DNA of 7,575 nucleotides from the NCBI GenBank assembly GCA_903939005.1, contig CAJAFH010000077.1:1-7575 (forward strand), written 5' to 3'. The translations under genes and the position numbers were made by a program. This DNA comes from an uncultured Actinomycetes bacterium. Lineage in GTDB: Bacteria; Actinomycetota; Actinomycetes; Nanopelagicales; Nanopelagicaceae. Each line of letters begins with the position of its first letter. The stretch's first letter is position 1. The notes beneath the pieces were generated by a model. It saw nothing but the letters and a program-made list of their open reading frames with translations, was not told the DNA's origin and ran no database searches. Shown piece after piece: positions 1 through 5,788 of the stretch.

Positions 1-507
1 CCAACCCCGGCGCACCGCTAAATCTCCGGTGGGCCAAACATTCAAGCGCCCCAGCTGAAACATCATAAACATCTCAACTGTCCAGCGCCCAATGCCCCAA
101 AGCGAAGTTAATTTGTCATACATTTCTTGATCATCATGGATTTCATCAATGGCATCTATGGGGATTGATTTATCAGCAACTGCCCCCGCTAGGCCCTTGA
201 TAGTGCGAGCTTTTGCGCCAGAAACGCCTATTTCTCGAAGTTCAATGTCATCGAGTTTAAGTATTTTTTTAGCGCTAATCGTCCCATTACATAGATCAAT
301 CAAGCGCGCATGAATTGTCTCCGCAGCCTTTACCGCTAGTTGTTGGGAGATAACTGAACTAACCAAGGATTCGAAGTGAGTCTCGGTTGGTGCACTACGA
401 CCAATCGTGCAAAGCGGGCGACGAGCTATTAATGGTGCAAATTTGCGATCCATTTCTGCAACTTCAGCAACGATACGTCGCATCTTTTGCGCAGAGTGGA
501 CTGCCAT
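1..507 (-). CDS. alkA: DNA-3-methyladenine glycosylase II (AlkA-like, HhH-GPD), 3' end cut off by window edge
   Basis: Base-excision-repair glycosylase that would remove alkylated purines such as 3-methyladenine in the cytoplasm. I translated the minus strand from the ATG at 507: 169 codons stay open to base 1. Residues 47-64 (ESLVSSVISQQLAVKAAE) match the conserved 'QQ' helix of the family. Residues 133-150 (LTSLWGIGRWTVEMFMMF) are the helix-hairpin-helix with its GIGRWTA-like turn. D162 in WPTGDLAVRRG sits where the catalytic aspartate of HhH-GPD glycosylases lies. The last 30 or so residues expected for a single-domain AlkA homologue are outside the window. The start lies 3 nt after the stop of the DUF4389 gene, without a clear Shine-Dalgarno, so translation is probably coupled; ATG 483 (M9) is an alternative start. 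Family assignment is secure; substrate range is inferred. Confidence 0.9.
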   Translation of the reverse strand, partial: MAVHSAQKMRRIVAEVAEMDRKFAPLIARRPLCTIGRSAPTETHFESLVSSVISQQLAVKAAETIHARLIDLCNGTISAKKILKLDDIELREIGVSGAKARTIKGLAGAVADKSIPIDAIDEIHDDQEMYDKLTSLWGIGRWTVEMFMMFQLGRLNVWPTGDLAVRRGW

Positions 508-510
508 AGA

Positions 511-1110
511 TTAAAGGGAGAAACTTGGATATTCGTCGGTCACTAAAATAAATGCGTAACCGTAAACGCGATTGTAGAAAGCTAAAATTCCTACCATTGC
601 ATCAGCGCACCAAACTGGATACTTACCGCTGAACAAGATTGAGAACCAAGCAAAAGCAGTCAAGAACAATCCGTATATTAAGTAGATTATTCCCATTACA
701 TAAAGTGGAATGGCGAGGAACCACTTGAATAGTGGCATTACTCGGCTCAGCTGCGAACCATTACCAACCTCAGGCAAAGTAATTTTTACAATGTCATTTT
801 CTTCAATCGATGGATAGTCATCGGTTAACAGAAGTGCATATGCGTTAATGCGAGTCTCGAGTGAAATTAAGGCATGGTTAAAGGCCAACACGTAACTTGG
901 GTAAATGCCGCGAAATACCAAGGCTAAGAAAGTAGGCAGAACTATCAGGCCGCCTAAGCTATAACCCCAGGTATCAGTGGACATTGAGTCGATCGCAAAT
1001 GCACTCAAATAGATTGCAACGGGCAGCACGATGATTAATCGGAAGAAAGCCGTTAAGCGGTTGCGGTCTTCGAGTTCTACCTGGATTAAAGTCTGAATTT
1101 GATTGCTCAT
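511..1110 (-). CDS. DUF4389-type membrane protein with two internal repeats
   Basis: Integral membrane protein of 199 residues, function unknown. The chain is a tandem duplication. Repeat 1 (about residues 18-101) opens RLTAFFRLIIVLP and closes RINAYALLLTDDYPSI. Repeat 2 (about 123-197) opens RVMPLFKWFLAIP and closes RVYGYAFILVTDEYPSF. Both halves also carry a 'GIYP/GKYP' turn before the last helix (residues 68-71 and 162-165). Each half looks like one or two membrane spans followed by an amphipathic segment; this layout and the 'LLTDxYPxF' ending are typical of DUF4389 proteins. It is the first visible gene of a minus-strand pair with the AlkA-like gene (3 nt apart), but nothing in the chain suggests DNA repair. 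The ATG at 1110 has no strong ribosome-binding site; a TACCTT box 6 nt upstream suggests a leaderless transcript. Confidence 0.8.
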   Translation of the reverse strand: MSNQIQTLIQVELEDRNRLTAFFRLIIVLPVAIYLSAFAIDSMSTDTWGYSLGGLIVLPTFLALVFRGIYPSYVLAFNHALISLETRINAYALLLTDDYPSIEENDIVKITLPEVGNGSQLSRVMPLFKWFLAIPLYVMGIIYLIYGLFLTAFAWFSILFSGKYPVWCADAMVGILAFYNRVYGYAFILVTDEYPSFSL

Positions 1111-1116
1111 AACTCT

Positions 1117-1122
1117 AAGGTA
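1117..1122 (-). promoter_or_regulatory. Candidate -10 box (TACCTT) for a leaderless DUF4389 transcript
   Basis: Read on the minus strand, TACCTT matches the actinobacterial -10 pattern TAnnnT and is followed by 6 nt (AGAGTT) and then the ATG. That spacing would put the transcription start on or next to the start codon. No convincing -35 box is seen. The same geometry occurs before the TerC gene. Confidence 0.3.
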
Positions 1123-1151
1123 ACCCTTATTCTGAGAAATCTATTGCTTTT

Positions 1152-1179
1152 TTGGCACTTAAGGCCTACTTTTTACAGT
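1152..1179 (+). promoter_or_regulatory. Candidate sigma-70-type promoter of the lacI-family operon
   Basis: TTGGCA at 1152-1157 (5 of 6 to TTGACA) is followed after 16 nt by TACAGT at 1174-1179 (4 of 6 to TATAAT). Transcription would start near 1186, leaving a leader of about 38 nt before the start codon at 1224. The -10 overlaps the first heptamer of the array at 1172-1206, so a protein bound there could block or modulate this promoter. Prediction by eye only. Confidence 0.35.
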
Positions 1180-1206
1180 TGTTGCAGGAATTTACAGTCT
1201 TTTGCA
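1172..1206 (+). repeat. Array of four TTTRCAG-type heptamers, 9-10 bp apart
   Basis: Two 16-bp direct repeats, 1172-1187 and 1191-1206, agree at 14 of 16 positions with a period of 19 bp. Each consists of TTTACAG followed by a (T/G)TTGCAG-type heptamer, so four related heptamers start at 1172, 1181, 1191 and 1200. That is close to one per helical turn, all in the same orientation. They overlap the putative -10 and early leader of the lacI-family gene. A regulatory binding array is the simplest reading. LacI-type operators are normally inverted repeats with a central CG, which this is not, so the binding protein may be something else. Confidence 0.55.
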
Positions 1207-1214
1207 GAAAGATC

Positions 1215-1220
1215 GAGGAG
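1215..1220 (+). promoter_or_regulatory. Ribosome binding site (GAGGAG) that fixes the lacI-family start
   Basis: GAGGAG lies 3 nt before the ATG at 1224 and is the only strong Shine-Dalgarno in the leader. It supports starting at MAGIKEVAAEAG rather than at the upstream in-frame TTG at 1152, which has none and would add 24 residues before the DNA-binding domain. Confidence 0.7.
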
Positions 1221-1223
1221 AAG

Positions 1224-2228
1224 ATGGCTGGAATCAAGGAAGTTGCCGCTGAAGCAGGAGTTTCAACTGCAACAGTTTCGCGTGCGCTTCGTGGCCTCGA
1301 ACACGTAAATCCGCAAACTCGAGCGAAAATTGAGGCGGCAGCTGCAAAATTAAATTATTCATTATCTGGCGACGGTGATCGAATTCGACCTGGTCGCACC
1401 AACAGTGTCGGCGTAGTTGCCCCATATATTTCGCGTTGGTATTTCGCCCAAGTAATCAATGGTGCCGAACAAGCGCTTCGCGAAGCAGGCCTTGATCTAT
1501 TGCTCTATAACTTCAGCCAGATGAAAGGTCGCGAGCGTTTATTCCAGCATCAATTGTTGAAAGGTCGCGTTGATGCCTTAATCGTAATCAGCTTGCCGCC
1601 AACTGAAGAAGAGTTTGCCTCGATGTTGAGTTTAGGAATTCCAATCGCTCTTGTTGGAATGGCTCATAAAGATTGTGCAAGTATTAAAATTGATGATGTT
1701 GCTGGAGCTCGAACTGCAACCCAACACTTGGTTAATCAAGGTCATAAACAAATTGGCTTAATGTCCGGTCGCCCAGATGATCCATTTAATTTTTCGGTGC
1801 CACAAGATCGTCGTCGAGGTTTCTTGCAAGTTTTAGCAGAGAACGGTTTGGAGTGGTTGCCTTCTCGCGAAGTGCATGGTGACTTCACTATGAATACTGC
1901 CTCACGTGCGATGGATGATTTATTAGCTAGACCAAATCGGCCTACTGCAATATTTTGCGAGTCCGATGAAATGGCATTCGGCGCAATGCAGGCGGCTAGG
2001 CGTCACGGTTTAAGTGTTCCTGATGACATTTCGATTATTGGTTTTGATGGCCATGAAATGTCGGAATATTCTGATCTAACAACTATCGAACAGCCAGTGC
2101 AATTAATGGGCGAGATGGCTGCTTGGTCAATCATGGAACGACTACGTAAACCTAATGCCGAGGTGCCCTCATTAGTTCTTCCAACTACGCTAGTAGTACG
2201 TAATTCCACAAAACGACTTGAGGCATAG
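1224..2228 (+). CDS. LacI-family transcriptional regulator
   Basis: DNA-binding repressor or regulator with a periplasmic-binding-protein-like effector domain, 334 residues, the usual length. The helix-turn-helix is at residues 3-25 (GIKEVAAEAGVSTATVSRALRGL), ending before the 'VNPQTRAKIEAAAAKLNY' helices. The hinge (about 46-59) is glycine- and aspartate-rich (SGDGDRIRPGRT), so I cannot see the usual 'PNxxAxxL' hinge helix. The effector domain starts at SVGVVAPYISRWYFAQVINGAE and ends with the typical segments FCESDEMAFGAMQAARRHGL, DDISIIGFDG and TTIEQP. The 'SRWYFAQV...LLLYN' segment is common in actinobacterial members. The stop is 2 nt before the FAD oxidoreductase gene, so it probably controls its own operon. 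The ligand cannot be read from sequence. An alpha-glucosidase gene lies about 4.5 kb downstream on the other strand, but no shared operator is visible. Confidence 0.92.
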   Translation: MAGIKEVAAEAGVSTATVSRALRGLEHVNPQTRAKIEAAAAKLNYSLSGDGDRIRPGRTNSVGVVAPYISRWYFAQVINGAEQALREAGLDLLLYNFSQMKGRERLFQHQLLKGRVDALIVISLPPTEEEFASMLSLGIPIALVGMAHKDCASIKIDDVAGARTATQHLVNQGHKQIGLMSGRPDDPFNFSVPQDRRRGFLQVLAENGLEWLPSREVHGDFTMNTASRAMDDLLARPNRPTAIFCESDEMAFGAMQAARRHGLSVPDDISIIGFDGHEMSEYSDLTTIEQPVQLMGEMAAWSIMERLRKPNAEVPSLVLPTTLVVRNSTKRLEA

Positions 2229-2230
2229 TT

Positions 2231-3757
2231 ATGAGTACGGTTACTAAAGATGTTGTGATAATTGGCGGTGGCCACAACGGTTTAGTAGCCGCAACTTATT
2301 TAGCTAAAGCTGGCAAATCCGTGGTAATTCTTGAAGCAAATGATGAAATCGGAGGCGCCACAGCAAGCGTCAGAGCTTTTCCTGAATTTGATGCTCGTTT
2401 GTCGCGCTATTCATATTTAGTGGCTTTGTTACCTGATCAAATCGTTAGCGACTTGGGGCTTAATTTTGTTACCGTGCCTCGCACAGTTTCGTCATATACC
2501 CCTGATTTAAATGGGGCTGGACTTTATATTTCGCGCCAATGGGATCAAGCCACCGCCGATTCCTTCGCCTCGATTCCAGATGGTGAGGCAGATGCACAAG
2601 CTTGGCAGCAGTTCTATGGCGAAGTAGCAAAGTTTGCCGAACGTATCGCGCCTTATATGTTGCAACCGCTAAAAAGTCGTAGCGAACTCAAGGCGGCAAT
2701 TGATTTGCCCGAGATTTGGGATTATTTAATTGAAGCGCCAATTGGCGAAATCATTAACGCTCGCTTTAAAAGTGATTTGGTAAAAGGCGTTGTCCTTACT
2801 GATGCGCTAATCGGAACCCATGTATCAGCCGATGACATGTTGGCCAATATTTGTTTTCTCTATCACTTGATTGGAAATGGCACTGGCGAATGGAAAGTTC
2901 CTAAAGGCGGCATGGGCGCTCTAGTTAAGGAGCTAGAACGAGTTGCTCGCGCCGCTGGGGTTGAGATCCGTACTAATTGCAAAGTCACTTCAATTGAAAG
3001 TAACGCAGATTCAGTTACCGCAATAATAGAAAATGGTGAAAAGTTTGTAGCCAGTCATTTGCTCTCAAATGCTGCTCCGCAAGTTCTAGCTAAGCTGCGC
3101 AACAAACCCAAGCCAGTAAGTTTGTCGGGTGCGCAATTTAAAATTAATATGCTGTTAAAGAAAATGCCTAGATTAAAGAGCGGTATTACGCCTGAATTAG
3201 CATTTGCCGGAACCTTCCATATCAGTGAGAAATTTTCCCAGCTCGAAACTTCTTACCAAGAGAGCAAAGCGGGAAAGCTGCCTGCTTGTTTCCCATCTGA
3301 AATGTATTGCCACACTTTGTCTGATCCCTCGATTTTGAGCCCCGAGCTACAAGCTGCTGGTTATCAAACTCTGACTCTCTTTGGCTTACACACCCCAGCT
3401 GAACTTTTCGATGCTGATAATGAAGCGACTAAGGCCACCGCTTTAGCCGGTTTCATCGCTGAATTAGATAAGTATTTAGTTGATCCAGTCTCTGAAATTA
3501 TCGCTCGCAATAGTGATGGTTCGCCATGTATTGAAGCCAAGACGCCATTGGATTTAGAGGAAGCGATTTCATTGCCGCGCGGAAATATCTTCCATAGTGA
3601 TCTAACTTTCCCATTCCGCGAAGATGGCGATAGCCGGCGTTGGGGCGTGGAAACTGATGATCCCCGAATCTTTATTTGTGGCGCAGGTGCGCAACGTGGC
3701 GGGGGAGTGAGCGGAATCCCTGGTCATAATGCGGCAATGGCCGTTCTTGGAAAGTAA
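2231..3757 (+). CDS. FAD-dependent oxidoreductase, PYROXD2 / phytoene-dehydrogenase-like (COG1233 type)
   Basis: Flavoprotein of 508 residues, presumably cytosolic or membrane-peripheral. The N-terminal dinucleotide-binding fold is clear: residues 7-24 carry DVVIIGGGHNGLVAATYL (GxGxxG), followed by VVILEANDEIGGATAS at 30-45 with the ribose-binding glutamate and the 'GG' loop. The C-terminal FAD-contact segment reads IFICGAGAQRGGGVSGIPGHNAA (about 479-501), the form typical of PYROXD2-type enzymes. Length matches that group (500-560). CrtI-like proteins desaturate or isomerise polyenes, but no carotenoid gene is nearby, so a carotenoid role is not supported; the substrate is unknown. GAGG at 2220-2223 inside the end of lacI is 7 nt from the ATG, which points to translational coupling. 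It probably forms one transcript with the regulator and the PLP enzyme. Confidence 0.85.
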   Translation: MSTVTKDVVIIGGGHNGLVAATYLAKAGKSVVILEANDEIGGATASVRAFPEFDARLSRYSYLVALLPDQIVSDLGLNFVTVPRTVSSYTPDLNGAGLYISRQWDQATADSFASIPDGEADAQAWQQFYGEVAKFAERIAPYMLQPLKSRSELKAAIDLPEIWDYLIEAPIGEIINARFKSDLVKGVVLTDALIGTHVSADDMLANICFLYHLIGNGTGEWKVPKGGMGALVKELERVARAAGVEIRTNCKVTSIESNADSVTAIIENGEKFVASHLLSNAAPQVLAKLRNKPKPVSLSGAQFKINMLLKKMPRLKSGITPELAFAGTFHISEKFSQLETSYQESKAGKLPACFPSEMYCHTLSDPSILSPELQAAGYQTLTLFGLHTPAELFDADNEATKATALAGFIAELDKYLVDPVSEIIARNSDGSPCIEAKTPLDLEEAISLPRGNIFHSDLTFPFREDGDSRRWGVETDDPRIFICGAGAQRGGGVSGIPGHNAAMAVLGK

Positions 3758-3778
3758 AAAAGTAATAGGCTTTCAGCT

Positions 3779-4846
3779 ATGAGTTCTGATAAGAAGCTAA
3801 AGCCAGAAACACTTGCGATTAGTGCTGGCCGACCAGTTCCTGAGCCAGATGGCGAACTAAATACGCCAATTGCGTTGAACTCGACTTTTCATGCAGGTGG
3901 CCCAATTGGTTATGGTCGTTACGGAAACGAAACTTGGACAGCTTTAGAAAGTGCGATCAGCGCTCTCGAAGGTGGTGAGACTTTAGTTTTCGCTTCGGGC
4001 CAAGCTGCAGCAACTGCGATCTTTAATTTACTTCCAATCGGTGCTCCAGTTGTTCTTTCCGATGAAGGCTATCAAGGCATTGCTGCGCTACTAAAGGGTT
4101 TCCACGAGAGTGGTCGTCTCGAAGTTCGCTTTGTTGAAGCAACCAATACTGCAGCCGTGCTAGAGGCGGCAAAAGGAGCAGCGTTACTTTGGCTGGAGTC
4201 ACCAACTAATCCAGCTCTAGAACATGTTGACCTTAAAACAATTATTGCTGGCGCTAAGAAGTTAGGTGTTGGCGTCGCAGTTGACAACACTTTGGCCACG
4301 CCATTAACGCAAAAGCCGCTTGAATTCGGGGCAGATTTTGCAATGCATTCAGTTACTAAATATTTTGCTGGCCACAGCGACATTATTTTGGGTTCAGTTT
4401 CCACCAATGATCCAGCTCTTTATAAGCGTTTAGGTGATGTCCGTAAATTAAGTGGCGCAATTCCTGGCCCCTTCGAAGTTTGGTTAGCACTGCGCGGAAT
4501 CCGCACTTTCCCACTTCGTTTCAGAGCGGCTGAAGCCAATGCCAAAGAGCTGGCAAAGCGCTTAGCTGGCCATGCCAAGGTGAGCAAAGTTCGCTACCCC
4601 GGCTTTGGCGGCATGATTTCATTTGAATTAACCTGCGATGCTGCCGGCACAGATCTAGTTACCCAGAGTGCAAGAATCATTACCAACACAACTAGCCTCG
4701 GCGGCATTGAATCTATGTGGGAACGCCGTCGTCGTTGGGCGACTGAGAGCCACAAGATCTCGGAATCCTTGATCCGATTCTCAGTGGGCTGCGAAGATGT
4801 CGATGATTTATGGGATGACATCACTGCCTCATTAGGCAAAATTTAA
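3779..4846 (+). CDS. Cystathionine gamma-lyase/synthase-like PLP-dependent enzyme
   Basis: Member of the Cys/Met metabolism PLP family (fold type I), which performs gamma- or beta-eliminations or replacements on homocysteine- and cysteine-type substrates. Visible hallmarks are YGRYGNETW (45-53) for the phosphate loop donated by the partner subunit, FASGQAA (71-77), Y98 in the ring-stacking position, D169 (AVDNT) facing the pyridine nitrogen, K194 (HSVTKYFAGHSD) as the Schiff-base lysine, SLGGIES (306-312) and R333 (LIRFSVGCED) for the substrate carboxylate. The ERRRRW run (315-320) replaces the usual 'EHPASMTH' and resembles an actinobacterial branch annotated as cystathionine gamma-lyase. 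At 355 residues it is short: YPGF runs straight into GGMISFEL (273-283), where relatives have a 'sHPqhelA' loop of about 15 residues. Only a weak TAGG precedes the ATG by 9 nt. Lyase versus synthase cannot be decided here. Confidence 0.85.
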   Translation: MSSDKKLKPETLAISAGRPVPEPDGELNTPIALNSTFHAGGPIGYGRYGNETWTALESAISALEGGETLVFASGQAAATAIFNLLPIGAPVVLSDEGYQGIAALLKGFHESGRLEVRFVEATNTAAVLEAAKGAALLWLESPTNPALEHVDLKTIIAGAKKLGVGVAVDNTLATPLTQKPLEFGADFAMHSVTKYFAGHSDIILGSVSTNDPALYKRLGDVRKLSGAIPGPFEVWLALRGIRTFPLRFRAAEANAKELAKRLAGHAKVSKVRYPGFGGMISFELTCDAAGTDLVTQSARIITNTTSLGGIESMWERRRRWATESHKISESLIRFSVGCEDVDDLWDDITASLGKI

Positions 4847-4851
4847 GTTAT

Positions 4852-4856
4852 AGGAG
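4852..4856 (+). promoter_or_regulatory. Ribosome binding site (AGGAG) of the 49-codon ORF
   Basis: AGGAG in the 22-nt gap after the PLP enzyme gene, 12 nt before the ATG at 4869. The spacing is a little long, but this is the only purine-rich site in the gap and supports translation of the small ORF. Confidence 0.5.
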
Positions 4857-4859
4857 TAT

Positions 4860-4877
4860 TTTTAGCATATGTTAAAA
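4860..4877. promoter_or_regulatory. 18-bp dyad over the start codon of the small ORF
   Basis: TTTTAGCATATGTTAAAA reads as an inverted repeat with one mismatched pair (G4865 against T4872), centred between 4868 and 4869, so the start codon lies inside it. It could be a protein-binding site or a chance A/T-rich palindrome. Confidence 0.25.
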
Positions 4878-5018
4878 GCAATTAAGCGATTCGTCGGGGT
4901 AGTCGGCGTAGCTCTATTGGCTTTTCGCGCCATTGGCTCATTTCTCTCTTGGGTAGATAAGCAAGATGAGACGCAAGTTGATGCTTGGATCGATGAAGAA
5001 GAATCTGAAGTCGCTTAA
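4869..5018 (+). CDS. Small single-span membrane protein (49 aa), unknown function
   Basis: Begins MLKAIKRFVGVVGVALLAF. Three basic residues (K3, K6, R7) precede one hydrophobic stretch (about 8-27, with R20 inside it), followed by an acidic tail rich in D and E (DKQDETQ..., ending EEESEVA). The positive-inside rule suggests a cytoplasmic N-terminus and an outward acidic tail. It has a ribosome-binding site (AGGAG), an ATG and codon use like its neighbours. Its TAA stop (5016-5018) is followed directly, in the same frame, by the TTG start of the next membrane protein. I do not recognise the family. Its position inside a plus-strand series and its coherent membrane topology argue that it is real. 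Confidence 0.6.
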   Translation: MLKAIKRFVGVVGVALLAFRAIGSFLSWVDKQDETQVDAWIDEEESEVA

Positions 5019-5399
5019 TTGAGCCAAGAATATGTAGCTGGTAGTTGCAACATTGGTAAGGGTGAAGTTCGCCGCCGCCAAGTTGTCGCACTCGCTGGCG
5101 CAGTAATCTCAATTACATCTTTAGTTGGGTTAATCAGCACCGATGCCAGCGGCAGTGCAAGACTTTCATTGTTTTTTCCACTGATGATATTTTCGATCGG
5201 ATTCATTCAATCTCGTAAGAAATTTTGTTTAGCTTATGGATTTATGGGAACTTTTAATTTTGGCAAGCTAGGGCAGATCTCACGAGTTTCAGATCCAATT
5301 TCTAAGAAAGCAGATCGCAAGACTGCGCTAATAATTTTGGCACAGTCAACCGCACTGGCCCTAGGGTTAACGCTCGCCACACTAGCGTTACCGCGTTAG
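5019..5399 (+). CDS. Conserved actinobacterial membrane protein with a CNIG motif, unknown function
   Basis: A 126-residue protein with about three membrane spans (22-40, 47-64, 103-123) and a basic C-terminal loop. It opens YVAGSCNIGKGEVRRRQ (5-21) and has FCLAYGFMGTFNFG at 69-82. From memory, small actinobacterial proteins of this kind share a near-N-terminal 'CNIG' and an 'FC..xG..G.FNFG' segment, so C10 and C70 may be a functional pair (inference). The only start consistent with the motif being near the N-terminus is the TTG at 5019, directly after the in-frame TAA of the preceding small ORF and lacking a clear Shine-Dalgarno. Translation probably depends on termination-reinitiation, or on readthrough giving a 175-residue product. 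Confidence 0.7.
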   Translation: MSQEYVAGSCNIGKGEVRRRQVVALAGAVISITSLVGLISTDASGSARLSLFFPLMIFSIGFIQSRKKFCLAYGFMGTFNFGKLGQISRVSDPISKKADRKTALIILAQSTALALGLTLATLALPR

Positions 5400-5411
5400 T
5401 ACTTCCATTGC

Positions 5412-5425
5412 GCACTACTTAGTGC
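5412..5425. promoter_or_regulatory. Perfect inverted repeat upstream of the hibernation factor gene
   Basis: GCACTA-CT-TAGTGC, 6-bp arms with a 2-nt centre, located 12 nt before the ATG at 5438 and 12 nt after the preceding stop. The centre is too short for an RNA hairpin, so a dimeric DNA-binding protein site is the more likely reading if functional. The 38-nt gap has no Shine-Dalgarno; TTGCGC (5408-5413) and TAGATA (5431-5436) are 17 nt apart but would start transcription inside the gene. Confidence 0.35.
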
Positions 5426-5437
5426 CACAGTAGATAC

Positions 5438-5788
5438 ATGGAAATTATCATTCAGTTGAGAAATGCCCAGGTTGCCGAAGATTTCAAAGGAATCGTTAAC
5501 GAGAAACTTAAAGCGTTAGCAAGATTTAATGTAAAAATGGATCGGGTAGAAGTCGAAGTCATTGAAGAGAAAAACCCGCGTCAAGGCAAACACGATCACA
5601 AAGTAGTCATTACCTCTCGTGGCGCTGGCCCACTATTACGTGCTGAAGCCGCTGAATTTAACGGTGTAGCAGCTTTTGATAAAGCTATTGCCAGCTTTGA
5701 ACTACAGATCCGCAAAGTTCATGAACGAGCTAAAGAGCACGGCCGCGACACTTTGCGAGATAGAGCAGTAGATTTAAATAATCTCTGA
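5438..5788 (+). CDS. hpf: Ribosome hibernation-promoting factor, short form (HPF/YfiA domain only)
   Basis: Binds the 30S decoding centre of idle ribosomes in stress or stationary phase. The 116 residues form one S30AE domain: MEIIIQLRNAQVAEDFKGIVNEKL (beta1-alpha1), MDRVEVEVIEEKNPRQGKHDHKVVITSRG (34-62, beta strands with an 'NPRQ' turn), and RAEAAEFNGVAAFDKAIASFELQIRKVHERAK (68-99, the long basic second helix). Actinobacterial homologues are usually the long form of about 200-250 residues with a second domain that dimerises ribosomes into 100S particles. Here the chain stops about 20 residues after the helix and the opposite-strand TerC gene begins at once, so the second domain is absent, not frameshifted. 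The last 15 nt overlap terC tail to tail. No Shine-Dalgarno is visible. Confidence 0.9.
   Translation: MEIIIQLRNAQVAEDFKGIVNEKLKALARFNVKMDRVEVEVIEEKNPRQGKHDHKVVITSRGAGPLLRAEAAEFNGVAAFDKAIASFELQIRKVHERAKEHGRDTLRDRAVDLNNL

Noticed and set aside
1152..1223. 24-residue N-terminal extension of the LacI-family protein from a TTG start
   Set aside because: TTG has no ribosome-binding site, the extension would precede the DNA-binding domain, and GAGGAG just before ATG 1224 gives the standard LacI N-terminus. The stretch also holds the likely promoter.
1099..1308. 69-codon plus-strand open frame across the divergent promoter region
   Set aside because: Overlaps the start of the lacI-family gene in another frame, is Arg/Leu-rich without motif, and would cover the promoter and heptamer array.
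2231..3757. Phytoene desaturase (crtI) for carotenoid synthesis
   Set aside because: CrtI-like fold is present, but the C-terminal GIPGHNAA segment is of the PYROXD2 type and there are no crtB, crtE or lycopene cyclase genes nearby.
4072..4407. 111-codon open frame on the minus strand inside the PLP enzyme gene
   Set aside because: Fully antisense to a well-supported gene, with low-complexity Ser/Ala/Pro composition and no family features; a shadow frame. The same holds for minus-strand frames at 2003-2275, 4023-4205, 4594-4839, 4882-5112 and 5015-5206.
5381..5400. Stem-loop ACTAGCG / CGTTAGT at the end of the CNIG gene as a terminator
   Set aside because: Only 7 pairs with one G-T pair, no U-tract follows, and it is within codons up to the stop. 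Not convincing as a Rho-independent terminator.
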